From contig JACKOW010000007.1 in assembly GCA_024234055.1 (NCBI GenBank), forward strand, positions 62,001 to 126,000: a DNA stretch of 64,000 nt, given 5' to 3'. The stretch comes from Rhodanobacteraceae bacterium (GTDB taxonomy: Bacteria; Pseudomonadota; Gammaproteobacteria; Xanthomonadales; SZUA-5). Under the pieces are notes generated by a model that ran no database searches, had not been told where the DNA came from, and worked only from the letters and a program-made list of their open reading frames with translations. The translations under genes and the position numbers were made by a program. Of the stretch, positions 26,813 to 35,746 are shown piece after piece; position 1 is the stretch's first letter; every line of letters starts with the position of its first letter.

Positions 26813-26833
26813 CGTCTTCCCCCCGTGCCCCGT

Positions 26834-27517
26834 TCACGACACCCGCACCCTGAGTGGCTGGGCGCTGGAGCAGGGCAGGCCACGGGCCTTGAGCACGCTC
26901 AGGGGCGCGCGTGCCAATGGGCGATCGATGCGGATGCGCAGGGCCGCCGGTGAAACCTGTGCCTGCTGGGCGATGGGCCTGAACACCAGCGCCAGCGAAC
27001 GACTGCCCTCGGCAGCCAGCGCCAGACGCCGCAGCGCGCGCTCATCGGCCTGCTCGGCCCAGAGCAGCACGCTGCAGGCGCTGCCGCAGCCGAGTATCTG
27101 TTCGCTGGCCCACAAGGCCTCGCGCTCATTGGCCGGCGCGATCAGCAGCACCCGATCCAGGGCCACACCGGCGCGGGCCAGCGCCGGAATATTGGGCGGG
27201 CAGGGCGGTCGCACATACACCAGGGTTTGCCCCAGTTGGCTGCGCCGGGCCAGCAGCGGCAACAGCAATTCGATCTCGCCCAGACCCAGTTGCGGCAGCA
27301 GGATTTCGCTCAGACGGCCAATCGGCCAACCCTGGCCCGGCAGTTGCGCATCCAGTTCGGCGCAGCCGGTGGCTTGCGTGGCCAGTTTCTGCTGCGAGCC
27401 ACTGCGGGCGCGCCAGATGTCCTCGCGTTGCAGCAACTCCTGCGTGGACAGCGCAGTTGGCGCCAGACCCGATTCCAGCGAGGGAAGCAGTGTGGGCAGG
27501 GCATGCAATGCAGACAT
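26834..27517 (-). CDS. imuA: ImuA, RecA/SulA-like translesion mutagenesis protein
   Basis: 227 residues. The N terminus has LLQREDIWRARSGS. A RecA-like core follows: TGCAELDAQLPGQGWPIGRLSEILLPQLGLGEIELLLPLLA, then TLVYVRPPCPPNIPALARAG and LLIAPANEREALWASEQIL. The Walker A GKT is absent, as is common in ImuA. It works with ImuB and DnaE2 in damage-induced mutagenesis and modulates RecA in some species. It lies 75 bases after lexA on the same strand, and I see no separate LexA box in that gap, so lexA, imuA and imuB probably share the lexA promoter. Confidence 0.85.
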   Translation of the reverse strand: MSALHALPTLLPSLESGLAPTALSTQELLQREDIWRARSGSQQKLATQATGCAELDAQLPGQGWPIGRLSEILLPQLGLGEIELLLPLLARRSQLGQTLVYVRPPCPPNIPALARAGVALDRVLLIAPANEREALWASEQILGCGSACSVLLWAEQADERALRRLALAAEGSRSLALVFRPIAQQAQVSPAALRIRIDRPLARAPLSVLKARGLPCSSAQPLRVRVS

Positions 27518-27592
27518 CGGAATTCCTCGTGGGTGGGTGTCTGCTACAGACTCGACAATCCGGTCTCAGCGGCTGCGACTGCAGCCCGCCGC

Positions 27593-28228
27593 TCACCAGC
27601 GCCGCAGCACCCCGACTGCCAGACCTTCCAGCGCAAAATCATCCCGCGCCGGATCCACCTCGATGGGCTGATAGGCCGGGTTCTCCGCGCACAGGCGCAG
27701 GCTTTCGCCATGGCGCTCCAGCCGCTTGACCGTGACCTCCTCACCCAGTCGCGCCACTACAATCTGACCCGATTCAGCGCTGGCGCTGCGATGCACCGCC
27801 AGCAGATCACCATCCATGATGCCGACATCGATCATGCTGTCGCCGCGTACGCGCAGCAGATAATCGGCCACTGGATGGAACACGCTGGCATCCAGCCGCA
27901 CTTCTGATTCCACGTTCTCCACCGCCAGAATCGGACTGCCCGCCGCCACCTGACCGATCAGGGGCAGGGATCGGCTGCGCTGGCCGCCAACTGCGTCGGC
28001 ATCCACGGTTGATTTCAGCACCCGGATGCCACGCGAACGCCCCGGCGCCATCGCGATCGCCCCCTTGCGCACCAGAGCCCGCAGATGTTCCTCGGCCGCA
28101 TTGGCCGAGCGGAAGCCAAAGGCCGCAGCAATCTCGGCCCGCGTTGGTGGCGCCCCCGACTGACGCAATCGGGCGTCGATGAAGTCCAGTATCTGGCGCT
28201 GGCGTGGTGTCAGATCGTCTTTGCTCAT
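27593..28228 (-). CDS. lexA: LexA repressor
   Basis: 211 residues. The winged helix is LTPRQRQILDFIDARLRQSG...PTRAEIAAAFGFRSANAAEEHL. The self-cleavage site is Ala96-Gly97 in VAAGSP, and the Ser131 (GDSMID) and Lys168 (TVKRL) catalytic pair is present. LexA represses the SOS regulon and cleaves itself when RecA is activated. A consensus LexA box lies two bases before the ATG, so the gene is autoregulated and the box occupies the place of the ribosome-binding site. It heads the lexA-imuA-imuB unit. Confidence 0.97.
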   Translation of the reverse strand: MSKDDLTPRQRQILDFIDARLRQSGAPPTRAEIAAAFGFRSANAAEEHLRALVRKGAIAMAPGRSRGIRVLKSTVDADAVGGQRSRSLPLIGQVAAGSPILAVENVESEVRLDASVFHPVADYLLRVRGDSMIDVGIMDGDLLAVHRSASAESGQIVVARLGEEVTVKRLERHGESLRLCAENPAYQPIEVDPARDDFALEGLAVGVLRRW

Positions 28229-28230
28229 AA

Positions 28231-28246
28231 CTGTATATTCGTACAG
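28231..28246 (-). promoter_or_regulatory. LexA (SOS) box
   Basis: On the plus strand CTGTATATTCGTACAG, matching CTGT-N8-ACAG with an AT-rich centre. It lies two bases before the lexA start codon and is 264 bases from the next gene on the other side. Confidence 0.92.
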
Positions 28247-28510
28247 TTCCGGCGAGCCGGCAAGCAGTCACCACGACTGTTCGCGATCGCGAACGAAAGA
28301 CCGCGCAGTGCCGGCCACCTGGTTCGCCACAGGGAACGCGAACGTGCCGGGTGCCAGAGCGGCGATTTCGCACAGGATGGCAGAACTCGCACAAAAAAAA
28401 CCTGCTGTGACAATGACTTGTGGAAACTTGCCGGGAGTGGGCTGGCCTCGACCAGGCCGCTGGCACAGTGGTTGCTGAGCACAGCCCTGTCTCCAAACTG
28501 TGTCCAGACC

Positions 28511-31500
28511 ATGCCTGTCTTCCATCCCTTGCCTTCGCGGCATCGCCCCCTGTTGTGGATTTGCTTTGGGCTGCACCTGCTTGCAGCACTGCCCGCGCCA
28601 GCGCAACCCACCGCCTTCGATCCCGGCTTCTCAGGCAACGGTGAGTTGGAGAACCCATTTCCCACCCTGGCCACTCCCGTGCGGGACCGGGTATTTCAGC
28701 GCATGGGTCTGGACCATCAGCAGCGCATCCTGATCGCAGGTCGCGAGGAGACTCTTCCGGGCAACATCCGCAGTCTCTATGCCGGACGCCTGCTTGCCGA
28801 CGGCAGCATTGACCCCACGTTCGCAACCTCCGGGCTTTATCAGTCCGAATGGGGTGATGACCTGTATGTGCGCGATCTGGCCGTGTTGCCGGATGGATCC
28901 GCCTATCTCTGCGCCAGTTCCGAATCGGCATCCTATCTGTTGCGATTCCTCGACAACGGTGCGCTCGATACGCAGTTCGTCGACCCTGTTGCACAGACCG
29001 CCGGTTACCTGCGTCTGGAACCCTTTGTGTGCGACTCCGTCGAGGTGCTTGCCGGGGGGCGTGTGCTGGTGGCCGCGAGCGAGCGCCTGGGGCCCAATCA
29101 ATACCGAGCTGCCGTGCGCGTATTCCTGGCCTCCGGCGCTCCCGATCCGGGCTTTGCCGGCACCGGCGTGCAATACCTGAATCAGGGTCGATTGACGCTG
29201 GCGGCTGCGGAGCAGCCAGGGCGGGGCATCCTGGTGGCCACTTTGCCCTTCCTCGGCGGCCAACTGCAACTCATCCGGCTGAACATGGATGGCAGTCTGG
29301 ATGACAGTTTCCAGCCGATTCTGGTGGAGGATGTCGATTCGACCGCCTTCAATGGCGGCGACGCCCTGGGCGTGCATCCCGACGGCCGAATTCGCCTGAC
29401 CCTGCCACGCTACAACGAACCGCGCGTTTCCAACGAACTGTGGCCTCGCGACGGTGCTGCCCAGCCCGATGTGAATGGCTTTTTCACGCCGGCCAGCAGT
29501 CCAGCCGATCGCTTGAGCTTCGGCGCCGTCACCGAGGGGCCTGATGGTCGGACGCTGATCGGCAATGTGCTGCGCAAGGCGCCCGACAATTGCCGGCGTA
29601 CCCAGCACTTCCAGCATCTGACCCGGCGCCTGTACGGCGTCAGTGGCTTTCAGTTGCCGGGAGACACCAGCTTTGCACCGCAGGAGGGGCAGTACGCCTG
29701 GTACCCGGTGCAACCGCTGTTCAACTTCAGCAACTGCAACGAAGGCGTCATCGCCTTCAGGGATGTGGCGCTGCAGCGCGATGGGCGGATTCTGATCCTC
29801 AGCAGCATTCAGCAAGACTGGCAGAAGCCGATGCTGACCCGCTTGCAGGGCAACGCCTTCGTCGCCGCACCCTGGGACGTCGCGCCAGCCGCAATGAGTT
29901 TTCCGGCAGCCAGCGACCGGCCTTACACCACGGTGACCTCGGATGTGGTGATCGTCGACGGCCTGGGGACTGATGTGCAGGTGCCCGCCTACGCGCTGGG
30001 TGCCTTGCTCAGTCTGAACTACGGACCTTATCGCGATGCACCCCTGTGGGTGAAGAACGGCGATGTGCTGCGCCTGCGCACCACGGCGCCAGCACAGTCG
30101 GGCCAGAGTCGAACGGCCAGCCTGTTCGTCGGCGGTATTCGTGGCAAGAACAGCTGGGCGAGTCTGGGAGATCGAGTGCAGGCAGACTTTGTCATCACCG
30201 CCAGTCAGCCCAGCCTGCCCGGTGCACGCTGCAGCGGAAGTGCCCTGAACAGCAACTGCAGTGCCGCCATTCCTGATCAGGGCAGCGTCGAGAGCAGCAT
30301 CAATTTCGTCAATCCGGGCAATTGCAGCCATGTAGGCGGGGTGCGCGTCGGAGTCGATCTGGAGCACAGTTATCTGGGCGATCTGCGTCTGACCTTGACC
30401 GATCCCAACGGGCAGGTGTTCATCGGCGGCAGCGAAGGGATCGTGAGCCTGCTCAACCGCCCGCAGGCCAACGTCGCCGCCAGCGCCGGCAGTTGCGCGC
30501 TGGACGATCTGCTCGCCACCTTTGCCGATGATGCGCCGGTCGAGGCGCAGATCGGCTGTGGTCAGCCGCAGAGCCAGCCTGGCTTGTCGGGGACACTCAG
30601 CCCCAATACGCCACTGTCCGAGCTCTACGGCCGCCGCACGACGGGCAACGACGGTGCTGCCACCAGCGGATTGTGGCGCCTGAAGGTAGAGGACCTGGCG
30701 AGCGGCGATACCGGCCAGCTGCGTGATTGGTCACTGGATATCGAGTGTCTCAGCAGCGCTCCGGCGCTGTCGGATCTCAGCGTGGAAGTGACACCAGCAG
30801 CCGCCATCGTTGCCGGCGCTCCGGTCAACTTGAGCTGGACTGTCACCAATCTCGGACCATCACCGACCAGCAATGGCCGCTTCAGAGCCAGCTTGCCGAG
30901 CGGACTGCGAGATGCCATGGAGAATCCTGCCTGGGGCTGCAGCACCTCCGCCGGCGGTAGTTGCACCCCCGCGATCGGCTGTTTCGGCGCCTGCATCGGC
31001 AATGAAATCGACATCGGCTTGAGCTTGCCGGTCGGTGGCACCGCCACGGTCTTTGCGACCGGCACACTCACGCCGCTGGGCAGCGGCATGTTCAGTATCG
31101 GCGCGCGCGTCAGCACCCCCTTGGCCATCGGTGGCAGCCGCGACAACCATCCGGACAACGATCAGGTGCAGTTGCAAAGCCCGATCGAGCGCCGGACCGA
31201 TCTGCAGATCAGCTCGATCAGTCACAGCTGGAATGGCGCCCAGCTCGAAGTCCGGGTGACGATCGCCAATACGGGCCCCAGCCTCGCCTCCGGGTTTTCA
31301 GCCAGTATTGACCTGCCCGATGGCCTGGATCTGCCGATGATCGGGTGCAATTGCCCCGCCAACATTGTTGTCGCTGCCGGTAATGTCGTGCAGCTCAGCG
31401 GCGGCGCCCTGCTGCCCGGCACCTCTACCGTCGAGCTCATCGCGCAGGCTGGCTGGAGTGGCGCCGGATCGCCGGGCACGGTGCAGGTGCAGGTCATGCC

Positions 31501-31606
31501 TGACAGTACCGCCATGGATCCCAACCCATCCGACAACCAGGCCAGCCAGGCCATCAGCGCGCCACCGCCGAGCGGCCCTCTGATCTTCAGCAACGGATTC
31601 GAGTAG
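28511..31606 (+). CDS. Large secreted protein: delta-60 repeats, P-domain, DUF11-like repeats, NGFE tail
   Basis: 1031 residues from ATG 28511. There is a signal peptide (LWICFGLHLLAALPAPAQ). An N-terminal half follows with delta-60-type repeats (FDPGFSGNGEL, GSIDPTFATSGLY, GSLDDSFQP). A proprotein-convertase-type P domain comes next (SHVGGVRVGVDLEHSYLGDL, then LTDPNGQVFIGG and LRDWSLDIEC), then two CARDB/DUF11-like modules (VTNLGPSPTSNGRF; VTIANTGPSLASGFSA). The C terminus is LIFSNGFE. P domains and such beta modules are typical of secreted or surface proteins. No catalytic domain is visible. It is a lone gene, 264 bases from the divergent lexA. Confidence 0.82.
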   Translation: MPVFHPLPSRHRPLLWICFGLHLLAALPAPAQPTAFDPGFSGNGELENPFPTLATPVRDRVFQRMGLDHQQRILIAGREETLPGNIRSLYAGRLLADGSIDPTFATSGLYQSEWGDDLYVRDLAVLPDGSAYLCASSESASYLLRFLDNGALDTQFVDPVAQTAGYLRLEPFVCDSVEVLAGGRVLVAASERLGPNQYRAAVRVFLASGAPDPGFAGTGVQYLNQGRLTLAAAEQPGRGILVATLPFLGGQLQLIRLNMDGSLDDSFQPILVEDVDSTAFNGGDALGVHPDGRIRLTLPRYNEPRVSNELWPRDGAAQPDVNGFFTPASSPADRLSFGAVTEGPDGRTLIGNVLRKAPDNCRRTQHFQHLTRRLYGVSGFQLPGDTSFAPQEGQYAWYPVQPLFNFSNCNEGVIAFRDVALQRDGRILILSSIQQDWQKPMLTRLQGNAFVAAPWDVAPAAMSFPAASDRPYTTVTSDVVIVDGLGTDVQVPAYALGALLSLNYGPYRDAPLWVKNGDVLRLRTTAPAQSGQSRTASLFVGGIRGKNSWASLGDRVQADFVITASQPSLPGARCSGSALNSNCSAAIPDQGSVESSINFVNPGNCSHVGGVRVGVDLEHSYLGDLRLTLTDPNGQVFIGGSEGIVSLLNRPQANVAASAGSCALDDLLATFADDAPVEAQIGCGQPQSQPGLSGTLSPNTPLSELYGRRTTGNDGAATSGLWRLKVEDLASGDTGQLRDWSLDIECLSSAPALSDLSVEVTPAAAIVAGAPVNLSWTVTNLGPSPTSNGRFRASLPSGLRDAMENPAWGCSTSAGGSCTPAIGCFGACIGNEIDIGLSLPVGGTATVFATGTLTPLGSGMFSIGARVSTPLAIGGSRDNHPDNDQVQLQSPIERRTDLQISSISHSWNGAQLEVRVTIANTGPSLASGFSASIDLPDGLDLPMIGCNCPANIVVAAGNVVQLSGGALLPGTSTVELIAQAGWSGAGSPGTVQVQVMPDSTAMDPNPSDNQASQAISAPPPSGPLIFSNGFE

Positions 31607-31698
31607 TGCAGAGCGCCTGGCAGCCTTGACCGCTGTCAATCTGACTGATCCAGGTCTGTCTCATATTGCCATTCAGTGGCATATGCAGGGGGTGTTCC

Positions 31699-32676
31699 AT
31701 GGACAGTTCTGCAAGATCAGTGGCGGGATGCGCGCTGGCGATGGCAATGGCATTGGTGACAATCTCGGCCGCCAGCGCTCAGGAGGTGGGCCAGTGGGTG
31801 CTGGGAGGCCGCGAAGAGCAGATCAGCGAGCCGCCGGACAACGCCAGGCCACATTGTCGCTGGAGCGGGGAGACGCGCGATCAGGGTGCCCGCTACTCGA
31901 TGAGTTGTACCTCGCCAGTGTCGCAACAGACGGTTGTGACCAGCGGCCACGTGGCCTGGCACTTCGACGCGCGGCTGGATCGCCTGCTACCCGGACAGCT
32001 ACTGGAAGGCAAGGGCGTTGTCGATAACACCAGCACGGCCTCGATCGGGCCGACCGCAAGCTGCACCCTGGCCTGGAATGCGGCGGGCTTCACGCGGGGC
32101 GAGATCGTCATCGCCGGCAAGGCCGGAAGCTGCAGCGGCAAGTTGACCGTGCCGCGACCCGGCATGCGCAGTGACGGCTCCCTGATCACGCAGAACCGCC
32201 TCTACCAGATCATGGAGTTCAGCAACGGTGCCAAGGTGACACGGGCATTGGTCTATGACTGGCGGACAACCCCGGTGACGCCACAGGGCTCTGCCCCCAC
32301 CGAGCCAAAGCCGGATACGTCCAGTCCCGGGTCTGACGCTGTTGCGCCAGCTGATTTCTCCGGCCGCTGGGTGGTCGGCACCGAGGACCCGGCGCTGACC
32401 GAGGTCACCTGCGTCATCCATCAGGATGGCAATCGCGTGTACGTCGAGGGTCGTATGGTCTACAACCGCACCGAGGTGCTTTGGGAAGCCAGGGGTACCA
32501 TCCGTGGACGGGAAATGGACACGGATCTGGTCTACACCAAACCCTATCCCGCCTGGGGCAACGCTGGCGACGGCAAATGGGTGATGACACTCTCGGAGGA
32601 TGGCCAGACCCTGCGTGGCTGGTACCGCAATCGACTCGGCCAGACCGGCGAATCGCACTATATTCGAAGTCGCTGA
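31699..32676 (+). CDS. Exported protein of unknown function
   Basis: 325 residues from ATG 31699 with AGGGGG six bases upstream. The signal peptide is VAGCALAMAMALVTISAASA. Four Cys in the first half (HCRWSG, MSCTSP, SCTLAW, SCSGK) could form disulfides. A Pro/Ser/Thr linker (TEPKPDTSSPGSDA) separates a C-terminal domain of about 110 residues (DFSGRWVVGTED...YYIRSR-like end) that looks like a small beta-barrel. I do not recognise either domain. It is probably periplasmic. The 219 bases after it show no gene. Confidence 0.65.
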   Translation: MDSSARSVAGCALAMAMALVTISAASAQEVGQWVLGGREEQISEPPDNARPHCRWSGETRDQGARYSMSCTSPVSQQTVVTSGHVAWHFDARLDRLLPGQLLEGKGVVDNTSTASIGPTASCTLAWNAAGFTRGEIVIAGKAGSCSGKLTVPRPGMRSDGSLITQNRLYQIMEFSNGAKVTRALVYDWRTTPVTPQGSAPTEPKPDTSSPGSDAVAPADFSGRWVVGTEDPALTEVTCVIHQDGNRVYVEGRMVYNRTEVLWEARGTIRGREMDTDLVYTKPYPAWGNAGDGKWVMTLSEDGQTLRGWYRNRLGQTGESHYIRSR

Positions 32677-32895
32677 CGACATGGCCTTCAGGTTTGGCCG
32701 AGCTGGAAGAAAAGCTCGGTGACTGGGCATACCGCGGCCTGCTGCCGGGCACATCAACCGTCGAGGTCATCGCCCACAGGCCGCTGGTGCGGGCTGGCGC
32801 CGTCTGCATGTACCTTGGCGTGATCTGCTGATGACCCTTCCGCGGCATCCGACTACGCTTGCCTCCATCATCACGGCACGGCAGGAATACCTCGG

Positions 32896-33729
32896 ATGGC
32901 AAACACTCAAAGGCAAGCAGTCGCCCTGGTCACCGGCGCTTCATCGGGCATGGGCAAGGCCTTCGCCCGCGCGCTGCTGGCAGATGGCATGGTCGTCTAC
33001 GCCGCCGCCAGACGCATCGAGCAGATGACTGATCTGGCGGCCGAGGGTGCAATCACGGTGAAGATGGACATCACCCGCGACGACGAGGTCATCGCTGTCG
33101 CCGATCAGATCAAGTCTGCGCACGGCGCGGTCGATTTCCTGGTCAACAACGCTGGCTTCGGCCTGTATGGGGCCATGGAAGACACCGCCATCGCCGATGC
33201 CCGCTATCAGTTCGAGGTCAATCTCTTCGGCGTGGCCCGTCTGACCCAGTTGCTGCTGCCGGGCATGCGCGCCCGTCGATCCGGCCGGATCATCAACATC
33301 TCGTCGATGGGCGGCAAGGTCTACACGCCACTGGGCAGCTGGTATCACGCCACCAAGCACGCGCTCGAAGGCTGGTCTGATTGTCTGCGGCTGGAACTCG
33401 CGCCCTTCGATATCGATGTGGTCATCATCGAACCGGGCGCCATCCGCACCGAGTTCGGCGATGTCATGGTCGGGCCCATGCTGGAGCGCTCCGGCAACAG
33501 CGCCTATGGGCCGATGGCGCAAGCCATGGCCAGGGTGACGCGCAGTGCCTACGAACGCGGCGATTCCTCGCCACCCGAGGTCATCGTCGACCTGCTGCGC
33601 AAGGCCGTGCGTGCCCGCCGACCGTCCACCCGCTATGTCGCCGGCAAGTACGCCCGGCCGATGATGTTCATCCGCAAATGGTGCGGTGATCGCATCTTTG
33701 ATCGCATCATGGTGTCAATGCTGCGCTGA
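32896..33729 (+). CDS. Short-chain dehydrogenase/reductase
   Basis: 277 residues of a classical SDR. Cofactor motif TGASSGMGKAFA; the Arg pair in YAAARRIEQM favours NADP(H); NNAGFG; catalytic Ser in NISSMGG; YHATK. The C-terminal 30 residues are basic and hydrophobic (RPMMFIRKWCGDRIFDRIMVS), which may associate with the membrane. The substrate is unknown. The AraC-type regulator follows 10 bases later on the same strand, so both are probably co-transcribed. Confidence 0.88.
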   Translation: MANTQRQAVALVTGASSGMGKAFARALLADGMVVYAAARRIEQMTDLAAEGAITVKMDITRDDEVIAVADQIKSAHGAVDFLVNNAGFGLYGAMEDTAIADARYQFEVNLFGVARLTQLLLPGMRARRSGRIINISSMGGKVYTPLGSWYHATKHALEGWSDCLRLELAPFDIDVVIIEPGAIRTEFGDVMVGPMLERSGNSAYGPMAQAMARVTRSAYERGDSSPPEVIVDLLRKAVRARRPSTRYVAGKYARPMMFIRKWCGDRIFDRIMVSMLR

Positions 33730-33739
33730 GGACTTGGCC

Positions 33740-34750
33740 GTGAAACAGGCCCTGCGATTCACCGTTGCCCGCGGCTGGGCGTTGCTCATTCGTGACATGG
33801 GACTGAGCCCGGCAACAGTACTCACGCTGGCCGGGTTGCCGGCGGATCTGTTCGCGCGTGCGGAAGCCAGTCTGAGTGCCGCCCAGTATTTCGACCTCTG
33901 GCGAGGGTTGGAACAGGCCGCCGCCGATCAGGAGCTGCCACTGCTGATCGCTCGCACGCTGTCGGTTGAGACTTTCTCGCCGCCGATCTTCGCCTGTCTC
34001 TGCAGTGCCAACCTCAATCAGGCCTTGCAACGGCTGTCGGCGTTCAAACGCCTGATCGGGCCGCTGACGCTGAGCGTGGAGTTGCACCGCAGCCATACCC
34101 GCGCCGAGATCGGCTGCTACGGCCACGACGGACGCTTGCCTCGTAGTCTGGAGGCCACGGAACTGGTGTTCCTGACGCAGCTGGCCCGCTTGGCGACGCG
34201 CCAGCGCATCCACCCGATGAGCGTTCAGCTCACCGAATTGCCGCCTGACATCCAGCCCTACGAGCATTTCTTCGGAACTACCCCGGTCCTGGGTGCCACC
34301 GCCTGCGTCAGCTTCGCCGCTGACGATGCAAGGCGGCCTTTCCTGACCGAGGACACCACCATGTGGCGGTTCTTCGAAACCAACCTGCGTCGGCGGCTAT
34401 CGGATGTCGATGCCACTGCCAGCATCAGCGAACGCATTCATGCGGTATTGCTGGCCATGCTTCCAGCTGGCCTGAGCTCCATCGAAGAGGCGGCAAGGCG
34501 GTTGGCGATCAGCCCGCGCAGCCTGCAGCGGCTTCTGCAACGGGAATCGGTGAACTACCAGGATGTGCTCAATCACACCCGCAGAGAGTTGGCTCACCAC
34601 TATCTGGCGCGCTCATCGATGAGTCTCGGCGAGATTGCCTACCTGCTCGGTTACCGCGATGGCAACTCCTTCACCCGCGCCTTCAAGCAATGGACGGGTG
34701 CGACCCCAGGTGCCTATCGAAGCACCGAACAGGCCGGAATGCCGGCCTGA
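33740..34750 (+). CDS. AraC-family transcriptional regulator (OruR/ArgR-like N domain)
   Basis: 336 residues from a GTG with GAGGA seven bases upstream. The N-terminal domain is the arabinose-binding-like type found in fatty-acid or ornithine-linked AraC regulators (AQYFDLWRGLEQAAADQELP). The C-terminal pair of helix-turn-helix motifs is AARRLAISPRSLQRLLQRE and IAYLLGYRDGNSFTRAFKQWTG. It probably controls the SDR gene upstream or itself; the ligand is unknown. Confidence 0.88.
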   Translation: MKQALRFTVARGWALLIRDMGLSPATVLTLAGLPADLFARAEASLSAAQYFDLWRGLEQAAADQELPLLIARTLSVETFSPPIFACLCSANLNQALQRLSAFKRLIGPLTLSVELHRSHTRAEIGCYGHDGRLPRSLEATELVFLTQLARLATRQRIHPMSVQLTELPPDIQPYEHFFGTTPVLGATACVSFAADDARRPFLTEDTTMWRFFETNLRRRLSDVDATASISERIHAVLLAMLPAGLSSIEEAARRLAISPRSLQRLLQRESVNYQDVLNHTRRELAHHYLARSSMSLGEIAYLLGYRDGNSFTRAFKQWTGATPGAYRSTEQAGMPA

Positions 34751-34772
34751 CCGAGAGGCAATTGAACGCGAC

Positions 34773-35690
34773 TCAGGCTTGCCTGGAGAGCATCGCCGGG
34801 GTGAACAGCACCACCCGATTCCTGCCCTGATGCTTGGCCTCATACAGCGCGTTATCGGCCTGCGTGATCAGTACCTCGCGGGTATATGACTCGACCAGAT
34901 TGCTGTCGCCGCTGATGCCCAGACTGATGGTCATGGGAATCACGGTGTTGGCGTAGGCCACTGGTGCCGCGGCCACTGCTTCACGAATTCTCTCCGCCAT
35001 CGATTGCGCCTGCTGCTGGTCTGTCTGCGGCATGATGATGCCGAACTCCTCGCCGCCGTAGCGGCAGAGCACGTCACCTTCGCGGATGTGCTCCTTGATG
35101 ACGACAGCCAGATGCACCAGGGCGGCGTCGCCGGCCAGATGACCGTGGGTATCGTTGAGCCGCTTGAAATGATCCACATCCAGCAGGATCAGCGACAGCG
35201 GCGCATTGCCGCGCTGATGCCGCCGCAGTTCCTCATCCATGCGGCTCAGAAAATAGTGCTTGTTGTAGATCTGCAGTGCCTTGTCCAGTTGCGCCTGACA
35301 GTAAAGCTCTTCGTAATAGGGCTGTTCTGGACTGTCGGCGGCTATGAACTTCAAGCGGCTGTCGCCGATGCCGATCAGATCCTGATCCTTGAGCGTGACC
35401 TCCTCGATCTGCTGTGAATTGACGAAGGTGCCGTTGGTGCTGTCGAGGTCAGCCAGCACGAATTGCTCGTCATTCAGACGCCGGACCAGGGCATGGCGTC
35501 TGGACACGCCTGCTCTGGCCAGACGCACGTCCACATCGTCGGCCCGGCCGATGATCATCTCGTCCTTGTGCAACAGAAACTTGTTGCCGGTGCCGGCCCC
35601 TCGCACCACCACCAGACAAGCGGTCCACAGCGTGTTGTCCACGAGCTGACCGCCGTCAGGAATGGTGAATGTGGTCTGGTCGGAAGTCAT
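34773..35690 (-). CDS. FHA-domain diguanylate cyclase
   Basis: 305 residues from ATG 35690. The FHA domain (about 24-117) has the phosphothreonine-binding residues in place: IIGRA (Arg49), GVSRRH (Ser63, His66) and DSTNGT (Asn86). The GGDEF domain (about 135-300) has LLDVDHFKRLND, active-site GGEEF at 212-216 and an I-site RxxD at 203-206, so it should make c-di-GMP and be product-inhibited. No membrane helix, so cytoplasmic. The Ser/Thr kinase gene is 56 bases upstream on the same strand, which suggests that a phosphorylated Thr on the kinase or a substrate recruits or controls this cyclase. Confidence 0.93.
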   Translation of the reverse strand: MTSDQTTFTIPDGGQLVDNTLWTACLVVVRGAGTGNKFLLHKDEMIIGRADDVDVRLARAGVSRRHALVRRLNDEQFVLADLDSTNGTFVNSQQIEEVTLKDQDLIGIGDSRLKFIAADSPEQPYYEELYCQAQLDKALQIYNKHYFLSRMDEELRRHQRGNAPLSLILLDVDHFKRLNDTHGHLAGDAALVHLAVVIKEHIREGDVLCRYGGEEFGIIMPQTDQQQAQSMAERIREAVAAAPVAYANTVIPMTISLGISGDSNLVESYTREVLITQADNALYEAKHQGRNRVVLFTPAMLSRQA

Positions 35691-35746
35691 GGCTGAAGAA
35701 TCCACAAGGCAGGTTCGCCTGGCAATGGTAGCAAAGCTGCCCGCAC

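Noticed and set aside
26590..26883. Extension of imuB to 26883
   Set aside because: The added region is the nested inverted repeat and overlaps imuA; the conserved ImuB start is at 26589.
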